From: Arcticibacter sp041902385
GTDB lineage: Bacteria > Bacteroidota > Bacteroidia > Sphingobacteriales > Sphingobacteriaceae
Length of the DNA stretch: 64,000 nt
Reading direction: 5' to 3'
Assembly: GCF_041902385.1 (NCBI RefSeq)
Contig: NZ_CP169244.1
Span: 1,798,001 to 1,862,000 of the forward strand
Position 1 is the first letter of the stretch; every line of letters begins with the position of its first letter. The translations under genes were made by a program, and so were the position numbers. Positions 42,538 through 52,280 of the stretch are shown here, piece by piece. A model generated the notes under the pieces. It made no database searches and was not told the DNA's origin. It worked only from the letters and a program-made list of their open reading frames with translations.

Positions 42538-43688
42538 ATGAAAAAGATATACCAAGCAATTGTGATCCTTCTCCTGACCGTGTGGATCCCTGCCTTTCTC
42601 TCTTCCTGTTCCAAAGACGATTCTGACGGAGACGGCAACCCGGTTATTAACTATGTACGTGTTACAAAGCCCGAGTCTGCCGACTCCCTGCTCGTTGGTG
42701 CTGGACAGGGGCAGCTTGTCGCGATAGTAGGAGATAATCTGCAGAATGTAAGACAAGTCTTCTTTAATGATAAAGAAAGTGTCCTCACCCCTACGTATGT
42801 CACCAACAAGACAGTCCTTGTAGCCGTGCCAAGTCAGGTACCCGAGGATATCACGAATAAGATGAGGCTCATCTTTGCCAATGGCTTTGTACTGGAGCAC
42901 GATTTTAGGACTGAAATAAATAAGCCGCAGATCAGCGGTATGGCTTGTGAGTATGTCCCGGCCGGAGGGACCGCCATTATTCGGGGTAACTATTTTTACA
43001 AACCTGTTAAAGTGGCTTTCAACGGAGGCGCAGAGGCTGAGGTGCTGTCGGTAAAGGATGACAGGTTAGAGGTTCTGGTCCCGGAAGGAGCCCAGCCGGG
43101 TCAGATCACTATCACGACGAACTTCGGAACTAATAAGTCTGATTTTTGGTTCAGAGATAACCGTAATATCTTCATTAGCAGCGATCCGTATACCGGCTGG
43201 TGGAACGAGAGTTTTGTAGTAAAGAGGCCCGGTGCGGGTGATCCGCCTGCCATCAACGGGAACTATATCCGGGTTAAGCAGTTCATTGGTTCCTGGTCGT
43301 GGATTGAAGTTGCGGGGGGCCTCCTGACGCAATGGGGACTATTAGTAAGAACATCCCAGATGAGGCGATCCTGAAACCTCGCGATTTTAATCTAAAATTT
43401 GAGGTGAATACGGTAAAGCCTTATAGCAGTAATGCTATTAAGATCAACGCAGGCCTGGCAAAAGACTTCAATAACGACGCGTATATCTGGCAGCCGCCTA
43501 TTGATACAAAGGGAGAATGGCAGACCATCGTGATTCCTTTTGAGGAAGTAGCAGCGAGCTATAAGACGGCTCTGACCTTGAGTCCGGCCGGATATTACGC
43601 CCGCATACTCTTCCATGGAGGCGGTGATCTTGACGCCGACATTGCCTTCGACAACTTCCGGATAGTCCCTAAAACGATTAAGAAATAA
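42538..43688 (+). CDS. SusE-position glycan-binding lipoprotein with IPT/TIG domains, frameshifted
   Basis: Two frames (42538-43374 and 43332-43688) make one lipoprotein of about 383 residues (lipobox FLSSC, Cys24). Two IPT/TIG-like Ig folds (about 35-120 and 125-205) precede a C-terminal jelly-roll-like domain (RDFNLKFEVNTVKPY ... DADIAFDNFRIV). Such proteins occupy the SusE/F place in mannan loci and hold polysaccharide at the cell surface. The break is a run of six G (43314-43319). Seven give EVAGGPPDAMGTISKN. Exact ligand is not proven. Confidence 0.8.
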
Positions 43689-43706
43689 TTTTATAAAAGA
43701 AATTGT

Positions 43707-44978
43707 ATGAAAACGACATATAAATATCTCCTAACAGTTTTAGGGCTTATGATGGTTCTCTTCGGATCCTGTAAGAAGGACGATGATACCAACTCCGGCG
43801 CTGTAGAGCTGCTGAGCTTCGGTCCGGCGGGAGTGAAGCACGGCGAGGAGGTGATTATTCTCGGCCATAATCTGGATAAGGTGACTGCGATTGATTTTGT
43901 AGGGGCCAGCGTAGGGCAGGGCGATTTTAAGGAGCAGACACCTGAACGAATTGTACTGTCGGTACCGCAGGCGGCAGAAAGAGGCAGGATTGTATTAAAA
44001 ACGCCTGGTGGCGATATCACATCTAAAGGCCTGATTGACTTCGACGTGCCGGTGAAGGTGACTTCTGTTACGGCTGCTGCGCGTCCGGGAGATCAGATCT
44101 CGATTAAAGGTGAATATGTAAACTGGATATCTGCTGTGGAATTTGCCGGCGACACGATTGTGAAGGATTTTGTGAGCCGTTCGATGACGGAGCTCATAGT
44201 GAAAGTGCCGCTGTCCGCAAAGACGGGTAAACTGATTTTGTCGACAGGGGGGACCGAAGCTGTTTCCTTTGAAACGGAGGCAGCTCTTACCCTGGCTGTG
44301 CCTACGGTCGGTGCCATTGCCCCCAACCCTGCTGAGAAAGGGAAGCAACTTATCATAACCGGCGATAATCTTGATCTGGTGAAAGAAGTTTTGTTTAAGG
44401 GCACAGGGCCAGTTGGATCTTTTGTGAGTAAGAGCAAAGACCGGATCGTAGTATCCATACCTGACACGGCCAGCAAGGGGAAAGTGACAGTAGTTTCTTA
44501 CTCGGGAATAAAAGTCGAGTCTCCTGTAGCTTTATTGTTTGTCGGCGATCTGCCTGATCTTGCTCCGCTTGGCTATGCCCTTTTTGCCGATAAGCTGGAG
44601 AACGGCGCGCAGAACTGGGGATGGAGCGCTGATGTTGTTTTCGACAATACGGAGCGCGTTCGAGAGGGCGACGCCGCCATTCAGGTGAAGTACCAAGGAA
44701 GCTGGGGCGCCTTGAAATTTGCGAATTTTTCTGTCTCAACAACGGGCTATTCGGAGCTAACCTTTTCTATATACGGAGGTGAGGGATCGGATGGTAAGGT
44801 TATTAAGGTTATTCCCAGTGGAGGGTCGGCTTACGACGTTACAGTAGAGGCAGGTAAATGGGTGGAGTACAGAATCCCGAAGGCGAATGTGGGGATGGCG
44901 GCAAGTATGACTGATCTGACTTTCCAGGATACCGGCTGGTCGGGGACTGTTTACATCGATCATGTAGGCCTGAGATAA
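43707..44978 (+). CDS. IPT/TIG-domain surface lipoprotein (SusF-like)
   Basis: A 423-residue lipoprotein (lipobox LFGSC, Cys22). Three Ig-like IPT/TIG domains follow in tandem (around residues 33-110, 115-190 and 195-275: for instance SFGPAGVKHGEEVIILGHNL and IAPNPAEKGKQLIITGDNL). A C-terminal carbohydrate-binding-like domain ends in FQDTGWSGTVYIDHVGL. It resembles the gene before it in plan, with one more IPT unit, and is probably a duplicate that binds mannan at the surface. Intact. Confidence 0.85.
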   Translation: MKTTYKYLLTVLGLMMVLFGSCKKDDDTNSGAVELLSFGPAGVKHGEEVIILGHNLDKVTAIDFVGASVGQGDFKEQTPERIVLSVPQAAERGRIVLKTPGGDITSKGLIDFDVPVKVTSVTAAARPGDQISIKGEYVNWISAVEFAGDTIVKDFVSRSMTELIVKVPLSAKTGKLILSTGGTEAVSFETEAALTLAVPTVGAIAPNPAEKGKQLIITGDNLDLVKEVLFKGTGPVGSFVSKSKDRIVVSIPDTASKGKVTVVSYSGIKVESPVALLFVGDLPDLAPLGYALFADKLENGAQNWGWSADVVFDNTERVREGDAAIQVKYQGSWGALKFANFSVSTTGYSELTFSIYGGEGSDGKVIKVIPSGGSAYDVTVEAGKWVEYRIPKANVGMAASMTDLTFQDTGWSGTVYIDHVGLR

Positions 44979-45015
44979 TGTTATCATATTCAATTAACTA
45001 AACAAGCTCTTTTTA

Positions 45016-46335
45016 ATGCAACGATTTTTCACAACTCTGTTCCTGGTTCTCATGTGTTCATTGTCCTCTTCCGCTCAAAGCGCGTTTGTAAAGGTTAAGG
45101 GCGGAGCCTTTCAGATCAACAACAAGCCCTATTACTACATCGGTACCAATTACTGGTATGGAGGTTTGCTCGCACTTGAGAAGAGTGAAGGCCGCGGGAA
45201 GGCCCGGCTCCGCAAAGAGCTCGATTTTATGAAAGAGCAGGGCGTGAATAATCTTCGTGTTCTTGTCGGCGCTGAAGGGCGGGGACTGGTGAACGGGGTT
45301 GAACGCGTAAAGCCGGCATTGCAGCCTGACCAGGGAGAGTTTAATGATGCTATACTGGAAGGCCTTGACTTTCTCCTTGCGGAGATGGGAAAAAGAAAGA
45401 TGTATGCCGTTTTGTTCCTTAGCAATAACTGGGAGTGGAGTGGTGGATTCTTGCAGTATCTCAACTGGAACAAGGTAATCAGCGACTCAACGATGCAGAG
45501 CAAAATGAACTGGGATGACCTGCGGGATAACACGAGCAAGTTTTATTCGTGCGGAGCCTGCAAAGCGGACTATGAGAGGCAACTTCGTCATGTTCTGAGC
45601 CGAGTAAACAAATATACAGGAAAGAAGTATACTGAAGATCCTGCCATTATGGCCTGGGAGCTGGCGAACGAGCCGCGGCCCATGCGAACGACTGCGGTGC
45701 CTGCCTATAAGCAATGGATCGTGTCGGTTACCAAACTGATCAGGAAGCTGGATAAGAACCATCTGATCACGCTGGGGACTGAAGGAATAATGGGAACGGA
45801 TGAATCAGCGGACCTTTTTAGAGAGATTCACGCTCCTGGGGAAGTTGACTATCTGACCTTGCATATCTGGCCAAAGAACTGGGGCTGGTTCAAAGATACG
45901 AGCATTGCAGAAAGCTTGTCTCAGGTGATCTCCAGGACGCAGGATTATATCGGGATCCATGAGAAGATCGCGCTGCAACTGAATAAGCCTTTGGTTGTGG
46001 AAGAGTTCGGCCTGCCCCGGGATGGCCATTCGTTTAGTCCTTCGTCTGCTACAACTTGCCGTGACCAGGTGTATAAAGCGATCTTCGACATCTGGAAGGA
46101 AAGCCGCGAGCAGAACGGAAGGGTGGCTGGCTGCAACTTCTGGACCTTTGGTGGAACAGCAAGGCCTAAAGAGGGTCAGCTGTTCTGGAAGGAAGGTGAT
46201 GACCTGATGGGGGATCCCCCTCAGGAAGAACAGGGCCTGAACTCCGTTTTTGATAGTGATACAAGTACCTGGAACCTGGTGCGGTCTTATCTGAAGGGGC
46301 CGGGTGTCAGCTCCTTCGGAAAAAATAAACACTAA
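45016..46335 (+). CDS. GH5 beta-mannanase (GH5_7-like)
   Basis: A 439-residue secreted glycoside hydrolase with a signal peptide (LMCSLSSSAQ). The TIM-barrel has the acid/base Glu219 in WELANEPRPM and nucleophile Glu330 in VVEEFGLPRDG, plus the sugar-binding NNLRVLVGAEGRG and LSNNWEWSGGFLQYL. Insertions match subfamily 7 endo-beta-1,4-mannanases. It cuts internal mannosidic bonds. Genes for GH26 mannanases in the same locus support this substrate. No lipobox, so it is periplasmic or secreted. Confidence 0.9.
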   Translation: MQRFFTTLFLVLMCSLSSSAQSAFVKVKGGAFQINNKPYYYIGTNYWYGGLLALEKSEGRGKARLRKELDFMKEQGVNNLRVLVGAEGRGLVNGVERVKPALQPDQGEFNDAILEGLDFLLAEMGKRKMYAVLFLSNNWEWSGGFLQYLNWNKVISDSTMQSKMNWDDLRDNTSKFYSCGACKADYERQLRHVLSRVNKYTGKKYTEDPAIMAWELANEPRPMRTTAVPAYKQWIVSVTKLIRKLDKNHLITLGTEGIMGTDESADLFREIHAPGEVDYLTLHIWPKNWGWFKDTSIAESLSQVISRTQDYIGIHEKIALQLNKPLVVEEFGLPRDGHSFSPSSATTCRDQVYKAIFDIWKESREQNGRVAGCNFWTFGGTARPKEGQLFWKEGDDLMGDPPQEEQGLNSVFDSDTSTWNLVRSYLKGPGVSSFGKNKH

Positions 46336-46484
46336 CCAGACAACAAGAAAGAGCCATACGCATAGCTGCTTAATAGCAACGAAAGCGCACAGTTAAGATT
46401 ACTTGGAATAAGGCCGGCACCATGCGGACGTATTGGAAAATACCAGGAACGGATGAAGCTGGCTATTAAAAAGCAAACACTCTA

Positions 46485-48731
46485 ATGAAGAAAACACTGT
46501 TATCGATTATGATTTCTACAGCTACGCTGACTGCCGGTGCACAAACGTCCTCGGCCTCAGCCATCGACCAGAAAGTAGACGCTCTTCTTTCCAAAATGAC
46601 CCCGGAGGAGAAAGTTGGACAAATGACCCAGATCAGCGTTGAAGCTTTTCTCAAAACCACGGGTGGAAAGCTAAATGAACCGCACGAATTCGATATGCCG
46701 AAGCTGGAAGAGGCTATAAAAAAGTATAAGGTTGGGTCTATTCTCAACGTCGGCGGTAATGCGCAGACTCTCGAGGTATGGCGGAAGAGGATTGAGACTA
46801 TTCAAAAGCTCGCCTTGCAAGACCGTCTGAAAATTCCTGTCCTGTATGGGATAGACGCCATCAGGGGAAACAATTATACGCTTGACGCGGTCATGTTCCC
46901 TCAGCAGATTGCGCAGGCCGCTTCCTTTAACAGGGAAATGGCAAAGAAAGCAGCAGAAGTGGCAGCTTATGAAACAAGGGCTTCCTTTATCCCCTGGAAC
47001 TTTAGTCCGGTGCTCGACCTGGGCCGTCAGCCGGTATGGCCGCGTATATGGGAGACCTACGGGGAAGACCCTTATCTGATTGCCGAAATGGGTAAGTCTG
47101 CAATAGAGGGTTACCACGGAAAGGGCGAGGTGATAGACAAATATCATGTAGCAGCCTGTCTGAAGCATTATATGGGCTATAGTATGCCCCTGAGCGGACA
47201 CGACAGGACGCCTGCCTGGATACCGGAAAGGGAGCTGCGCGAGTACTTCCTCCCTCAATTTGCCGAGGCTGTAAAAGCTGGTGCCAAAACGGTGATGGTG
47301 AACAGCGCTGAAATAAACGGTACTCCGGTTCACGCCAGTAAGCATATTTTAACTGATATCCTAAAAGGTGAACTGCAGTTTAAAGGTTTTGTGGTAAGCG
47401 ACTGGCAGGATATTCAGTATCTCTATCAGCGTCACCGGGTGGCGAAAGATAATAAGGAAGCGGTGGCTATGGCTGTTAACGCAGGGATTGACATGAGCAT
47501 GGTGCCCACCGATTTTACCTTTACCGAAGATCTGATCGCGCTGGTTAAAGAAGGAAAAGTGCCTGTGCAGAGGATCGACGATGCGGTACGAAGGATACTG
47601 AAGGTAAAATATGAAGTGGGGCTGTTTGAATCACCTTCAGGACGGGCGAAGGACTATCCGTTGTTCAATGGCCAGGAACATAATCGTCTGAACTATGATC
47701 TGGCTTCCGAATGCATTACTTTACTCAAAAATACGAATAATGTATTGCCGTTGGCGAAGGGCAAGAGGATACTTGTAACCGGTCCTTCCGCGAATTCTAT
47801 GCGTTCATTGAACGGAGGCTGGGCTCGCATATGGCAGGGAGACACAAGTGATGAGACTGAAAAGGGTAAAAATACGATTCTGGAAGCCGTTCGCAATGTG
47901 TTTGGAGCAGACCACGTCGACTATGCCCCTGGGGTAGACTTTGAGAAACCGATTGACTTGCAGGATGTCGTGGCTAAAGCAGCACAGGCAGATGTGATCG
48001 TCTTGTGTATAGGCGAAACGAGCTATACCGAAACACCCGGCAATATTGAAGATCTCCGGATTTCTGATCCCCAGATTGACCTGGCAAAGGCGCTCGCTGC
48101 AACAGGCAAACCGATCATATTTGTCCTGACTGAGGGTCGCCCCCGCGTAATCTCTTCTATAGAGCCACTTAGTACAGCTGTGCTTCATACCTATTTGCTT
48201 GGGAATGAAGGGGGAAATGTAGTGGCCGACGTGCTGGCAGGGAAGATCAATCCTTCGGGCAAACTGCCTTATACTTACCCTCGACATACCAACAGCCTGC
48301 TTCCTTACTACCACAAATACACTGAGACTTTGAAGTTTGATGAAGCTGCAGGGTACAACCCGCAATGGGAATTTGGCTTCGGCCTCAGCTATACAAATTT
48401 TAGCTATTCCAACCTGAAGCTCAGTTCTTCTAAATTAAGTTCTGATGGCACCATAACCGTATCGGTAGACGTGGCCAATGTCGGAAAAGTAGGAGGAAAG
48501 GAATCTGTGCTGCTCTTTGTAAGCGATGAGGTTGCTTCGATTACACCGGAAGTGAAACGTCTCCGCGGATTCGAAAAGGTGGAGCTGCAGCCGGGGGAAA
48601 AGAAAACGGTATCCTTTACCATCGATAGAGAAAAGCTCTCCTTCATTAATGCGGGACTGGAAAGAGTGACCGAACCTGGGGACTTCACCGTGACCGTGGG
48701 CGGACTGAAGGCGGCTTTCAAATATGAGTAA
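46485..48731 (+). CDS. GH3 beta-glucosidase/beta-mannosidase-like
   Basis: A 748-residue secreted enzyme with a short signal (ending TAGAQ). The GH3 barrel (about 30-370) carries the nucleophile Asp in GFVVSDWQDIQYL, and KHYMGYSMPLSGHDR lies before it. The alpha/beta sandwich and the fibronectin-like C-terminal domain (SVDVANVGKVGGKESVLLFV) follow. In a mannan locus it should release terminal glucose (from glucomannan) or, less often, mannose. Substrate is inferred from context. 149 bases of non-coding DNA separate it from the GH5 gene. Confidence 0.9.
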   Translation: MKKTLLSIMISTATLTAGAQTSSASAIDQKVDALLSKMTPEEKVGQMTQISVEAFLKTTGGKLNEPHEFDMPKLEEAIKKYKVGSILNVGGNAQTLEVWRKRIETIQKLALQDRLKIPVLYGIDAIRGNNYTLDAVMFPQQIAQAASFNREMAKKAAEVAAYETRASFIPWNFSPVLDLGRQPVWPRIWETYGEDPYLIAEMGKSAIEGYHGKGEVIDKYHVAACLKHYMGYSMPLSGHDRTPAWIPERELREYFLPQFAEAVKAGAKTVMVNSAEINGTPVHASKHILTDILKGELQFKGFVVSDWQDIQYLYQRHRVAKDNKEAVAMAVNAGIDMSMVPTDFTFTEDLIALVKEGKVPVQRIDDAVRRILKVKYEVGLFESPSGRAKDYPLFNGQEHNRLNYDLASECITLLKNTNNVLPLAKGKRILVTGPSANSMRSLNGGWARIWQGDTSDETEKGKNTILEAVRNVFGADHVDYAPGVDFEKPIDLQDVVAKAAQADVIVLCIGETSYTETPGNIEDLRISDPQIDLAKALAATGKPIIFVLTEGRPRVISSIEPLSTAVLHTYLLGNEGGNVVADVLAGKINPSGKLPYTYPRHTNSLLPYYHKYTETLKFDEAAGYNPQWEFGFGLSYTNFSYSNLKLSSSKLSSDGTITVSVDVANVGKVGGKESVLLFVSDEVASITPEVKRLRGFEKVELQPGEKKTVSFTIDREKLSFINAGLERVTEPGDFTVTVGGLKAAFKYE

Positions 48732-48782
48732 GAGCCCGGACCGCATTTTTGTAATCATTGATAGCTAAATAACGATACGCAC

Positions 48783-50024
48783 ATGCTTAGAATCAAATGT
48801 CTGTTACTCTCTTTGTTCTTATTATATTCTCTGGCGGGGTTCACGCAAGGGAATAACTATGTTCAGGATTACACGAAGTTCCAGGGGCTGGCCCTTACGC
48901 CTCCCATGGGCTGGAATAGCTGGAACAAGTTTGCCTGTAATGTCGATGAAAAGCTGATCCGTGAAATAGCGGATGCGATGGTTTCTTCCGGGATGCGCGA
49001 TGCAGGCTACACCTACATTAATATCGACGATTGCTGGCACGGCGAGCGTGACAGCCTTGGTTGCATCCACCCTGATTTAAAACGTTTTCCTTCAGGGATG
49101 AAGGCTCTTGCTGACTATATCCATTCGAAGGGCTTGAAGCTTGGAATCTATTCCGATGCGGGATCCATGACCTGCGGAGGGAGGCCGGGCAGCAGGGGCT
49201 ACGAGTTTCAGGATGCCCTGACCTACGCCAAGTGGGGTGTCGACTACCTGAAGTACGACTGGTGCAATACAGAAGGACTCAAGGCTGAAGGTGCTTATAA
49301 GACCATGGCAGCAGCGCTTAAAAAGGCCGGTCGCCCCATCGTGCTCAGTATCTGCGAGTGGGGAAATGATAAACCCTGGGAGTGGGGGCAAACCGTAGGA
49401 CATCTCTGGCGGACTACAGGCGATATTTTTAATTGTTTCGATTGTATAGAGGACCATGGAACGTGGAAATCATGGGGGGTAATGCAGATTCTGGACAAGC
49501 AGGACGGCCTTCGTAAGTATGCGGGGCCTGGTCACTGGAATGATCCGGACATGCTGGAGGTGGGCAACGGCCGGTTGACTCCCGGTGAAGACCGGGCACA
49601 CTTCTCGATGTGGGCGATGATCGCGGCACCTTTGATTGCTGGCAACGACCTCAGAAGCATGACCAAAGAGACGGTAGCGGTGCTCACAAATAAGGAAGTG
49701 ATCCGCATAAACCAGGACTCACTGGGCGTCCAGGGCTTTAAGTTTGCGGTAAAAGACAGTGTAGAAACGTGGTTTAAGCCTTTAAAAGGCGGCGACTGGG
49801 CGGTCTGCTTTTTGAACCGCAGCAAGCAAACCCGGACCGTCGATTTCGACTGGAAAAAAGAAGTGGTGAAAGACGATCTGTCTGACGCTGAGCTTCAGAT
49901 GGCTGGCTCGGAATATGGCGTGAAGGACCTCTGGACAGGTACCTCTTTAGGTACTACCTCAAAAAGGCTGAAGGCCAAAGTGCCGCCGCATGATATCCTG
50001 ATGCTCAGGTTAACGAGGAAGTAA
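48783..50024 (+). CDS. GH27 alpha-galactosidase
   Basis: A 413-residue secreted enzyme. GH27 features are clear: ALTPPMGWNSWNKFACN at the N-terminus, YINIDDCWHGERD, nucleophile Asp in DYLKYDWCNTEG, SICEWGNDKPWEWG, and acid/base Asp in RTTGDIFNCFDC. It removes alpha-1,6-galactose from galactomannan, opening the backbone to mannanases. The C-terminal beta-domain (DLWTGTSLGTTSKRL ... PPHDILMLRLTRK) is normal. Signal peptide near residues 1-22. Confidence 0.94.
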   Translation: MLRIKCLLLSLFLLYSLAGFTQGNNYVQDYTKFQGLALTPPMGWNSWNKFACNVDEKLIREIADAMVSSGMRDAGYTYINIDDCWHGERDSLGCIHPDLKRFPSGMKALADYIHSKGLKLGIYSDAGSMTCGGRPGSRGYEFQDALTYAKWGVDYLKYDWCNTEGLKAEGAYKTMAAALKKAGRPIVLSICEWGNDKPWEWGQTVGHLWRTTGDIFNCFDCIEDHGTWKSWGVMQILDKQDGLRKYAGPGHWNDPDMLEVGNGRLTPGEDRAHFSMWAMIAAPLIAGNDLRSMTKETVAVLTNKEVIRINQDSLGVQGFKFAVKDSVETWFKPLKGGDWAVCFLNRSKQTRTVDFDWKKEVVKDDLSDAELQMAGSEYGVKDLWTGTSLGTTSKRLKAKVPPHDILMLRLTRK

Positions 50025-50044
50025 AGCCGAAGGGGAAATTAAGC

Positions 50045-51196
50045 GTGAACAAAATGACTTTAAAAGACAAACTATTTCTATTTCTCGGGCTGATGCTCAG
50101 CGTGCCTTTTTTGAAAGTTACTGGCCAGACGCAAGCGGACCGTCCTTGCGACGAGAAGGCCACTCGTGAAACGGTTAACCTTTACCGGAATCTGAAAAAA
50201 CTTTCTGGTAGCGGACGGTATCTCATTGGCCATCAGGATGCGCTGGCTTATGGCGTGCAATGGAAATATGAGAAGGGAAGAAGTGATGTAAAGGACGTAA
50301 CGGGTGATTACCCAGCGGTATATGGATGGGAATTGGGCCATCTTGAACAGGGCTCTGCCAGAAACCTCGACGGCGTGGCGTTCGATAAGATGCGCGAGTT
50401 TATCCGCCAGGGGTACAAGCAAGGAGGAGTGATTACGCTTAGCTGGCACGGTATTAATCCAAAGAATGGCAAGTCGGCCTGGGACGTTGAGCCGGGTACT
50501 GTCGCTTCCATTTTGCCGGGAGCTCCGTATCATGACGTTTATAGAAAGCAGCTCGACCGGGTGGCGACTTTCCTTCTGAGCCTGAAGGGAGACAAGGGAG
50601 AGTATATTCCAGTTCTGTTCCGCCCTTTTCACGAGCTGACGGGAGGATGGTTCTGGTGGGGAGCCAAGACCACTACGCCGGAGGAGTATAAAACGTTGTT
50701 CCGCTTTACGGTGGACTACCTGCAACGGATAAAGGGGATCCATCATCTTTTGTATGTCTATAATACTTCGGGAGGATTGCAGTCAGATGAGGCCTTCCTT
50801 GAAAGGTATCCGGGGGATGACGTGGTCGACATCCTCAGTTTCGATACTTACCAGTTCAAAAATCCCCAGGCTGATTTCGCGACCTCTTTGAAAGGCGATC
50901 TGGCTCTTGTGGAGCAGCTTGCTCAGCGAAAGAATAAGGTTGCAGCTGTGGCAGAAATGGGCTTCTCACAGATCCCTGAAGCGAACTGGTGGACCGGTAC
51001 GGTGGCGCCTTCCCTAAAGGGACGAAATTTTGCTTATGTCCTGTTTTGGAGGAATGCCGGTGTGAAGCCCGATAACGAGATGGAGTATTTCGTGCCTTAT
51101 AAAGGGCAGGTCTCAGAGAAGGATTTTGTTAGGTACTACCGGTTGCCAGAAACCCTTTTCCAGAAGGAAGCTCGCGCGCTAAAGTTGTATAAATAA
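50045..51196 (+). CDS. GH26 beta-mannanase (secreted, no lipobox)
   Basis: A protein of about 380 residues with a signal peptide (LGLMLSVPFLKVTGQ) and no lipobox. Acid/base Glu197 is in LFRPFHELTGGWFWWGA and the nucleophile Glu304 in VAAVAEMGFSQI; both are GH26 hallmarks. It makes mannobiose or short manno-oligosaccharides, probably in the periplasm. Start could be GTG 50045 or ATG 50054. A second GH26 gene follows 9 bases later. Confidence 0.93.
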   Translation: MNKMTLKDKLFLFLGLMLSVPFLKVTGQTQADRPCDEKATRETVNLYRNLKKLSGSGRYLIGHQDALAYGVQWKYEKGRSDVKDVTGDYPAVYGWELGHLEQGSARNLDGVAFDKMREFIRQGYKQGGVITLSWHGINPKNGKSAWDVEPGTVASILPGAPYHDVYRKQLDRVATFLLSLKGDKGEYIPVLFRPFHELTGGWFWWGAKTTTPEEYKTLFRFTVDYLQRIKGIHHLLYVYNTSGGLQSDEAFLERYPGDDVVDILSFDTYQFKNPQADFATSLKGDLALVEQLAQRKNKVAAVAEMGFSQIPEANWWTGTVAPSLKGRNFAYVLFWRNAGVKPDNEMEYFVPYKGQVSEKDFVRYYRLPETLFQKEARALKLYK

Positions 51197-51205
51197 AGAA
51201 GAAGG

Positions 51206-52270
51206 ATGACCCGCCGAAGATATGTGATATGTTGCGTCTGCATCTGTTTGCCTGTTTTTCTGTATTCCTGTAAGCACAGCCAGCCAGACGAGCCTGGAAC
51301 AGCGATTGTGAAAAAGCCTGTCGAGGAAGGCACCGGTTCTCGATTGAACGAAAAGCTGGTTACCGCTGGCGCTACTGCTGAAGCGCAGAAGTTATACGCG
51401 TTTCTTCTCAGGAATTACGGGAAAAAGATCATTTCAGGAGTTATGACCCTTTCGAGCTTTGACGAGACCGCCTGGCTAAAGGAGAATACTGGCAAAGAGC
51501 CAGCTATTGTAGGTCTCGATTTTATGCACAGTAACAGGAATTACCGCTGGTATAATGACAAGCAACCAATTAGGGATGCCAAAGCTTACTGGGAAAGGAA
51601 CGGAATACCTGTGTTTTGCTGGCACTGGCGGGATCCTTCCCGTAAGACGGAAGGCTTCTACACAAAAGACACTGACTTCGATGTCTCAAAGGTCGATGAT
51701 CCATCTTCGGCAGAGTACAAGGCAATTATCAGCGATATAGATTACATAGCTTCCTTGTTTAAAGAGCTGCAGCAGCAGAAGGTGCCTGTAATATGGCGGC
51801 CACTCCACGAGGCCGCTGGCGGCTGGTTCTGGTGGGGTGCAAAAGGTCCGGCACCTTGTAAGAAGTTGTACCGCCTTATGTTTGAAAGGCTTGTAGTATA
51901 TCACGGTTTAAAAAACCTGATATGGGTGTGGACCAGAGAGCCAAACGACGAGAGCTGGTATCCGGGCGATGAATATGTCGATATCGTGGGCAGGGACATT
52001 TACAAACAGGGGGACCACAGTTCACAGCATACAGAATTTGCTGCTCTTAACAAGCTGTATGGAGAGATGAAGATGCTTGCCATCAGCGAGTGCGGTTCCA
52101 TGCCAGACCCCGATAACCTTCTGGCGGACAAAGCTGCCTGGTCGTGGTTCATGCCCTGGTATGGCGACTTTGTCAGGAAAAGCGAGCATAATAGTCTGTT
52201 GCTCTGGAAGAAGGTCATGCAGTCAGACTATGTCATTACTTTGGATGAAATGCCCTCACTTAAAAATTGA
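51206..52270 (+). CDS. GH26 beta-mannanase, lipoprotein
   Basis: A 354-residue lipoprotein (FLYSC, Cys22) with a GH26 barrel. Acid/base Glu is in VIWRPLHEAAGGWFWWGAKG, and the nucleophile region is LAISECGSMP. It differs strongly from the preceding GH26, so it is not a recent copy. The lipid anchor suggests a surface enzyme that makes oligosaccharides for SusC/D, while its neighbour acts after import. That division of work is inferred. It ends 10 bases before the CE2 gene. Confidence 0.9.
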   Translation: MTRRRYVICCVCICLPVFLYSCKHSQPDEPGTAIVKKPVEEGTGSRLNEKLVTAGATAEAQKLYAFLLRNYGKKIISGVMTLSSFDETAWLKENTGKEPAIVGLDFMHSNRNYRWYNDKQPIRDAKAYWERNGIPVFCWHWRDPSRKTEGFYTKDTDFDVSKVDDPSSAEYKAIISDIDYIASLFKELQQQKVPVIWRPLHEAAGGWFWWGAKGPAPCKKLYRLMFERLVVYHGLKNLIWVWTREPNDESWYPGDEYVDIVGRDIYKQGDHSSQHTEFAALNKLYGEMKMLAISECGSMPDPDNLLADKAAWSWFMPWYGDFVRKSEHNSLLLWKKVMQSDYVITLDEMPSLKN

Positions 52271-52280
52271 ATTATTAGAA

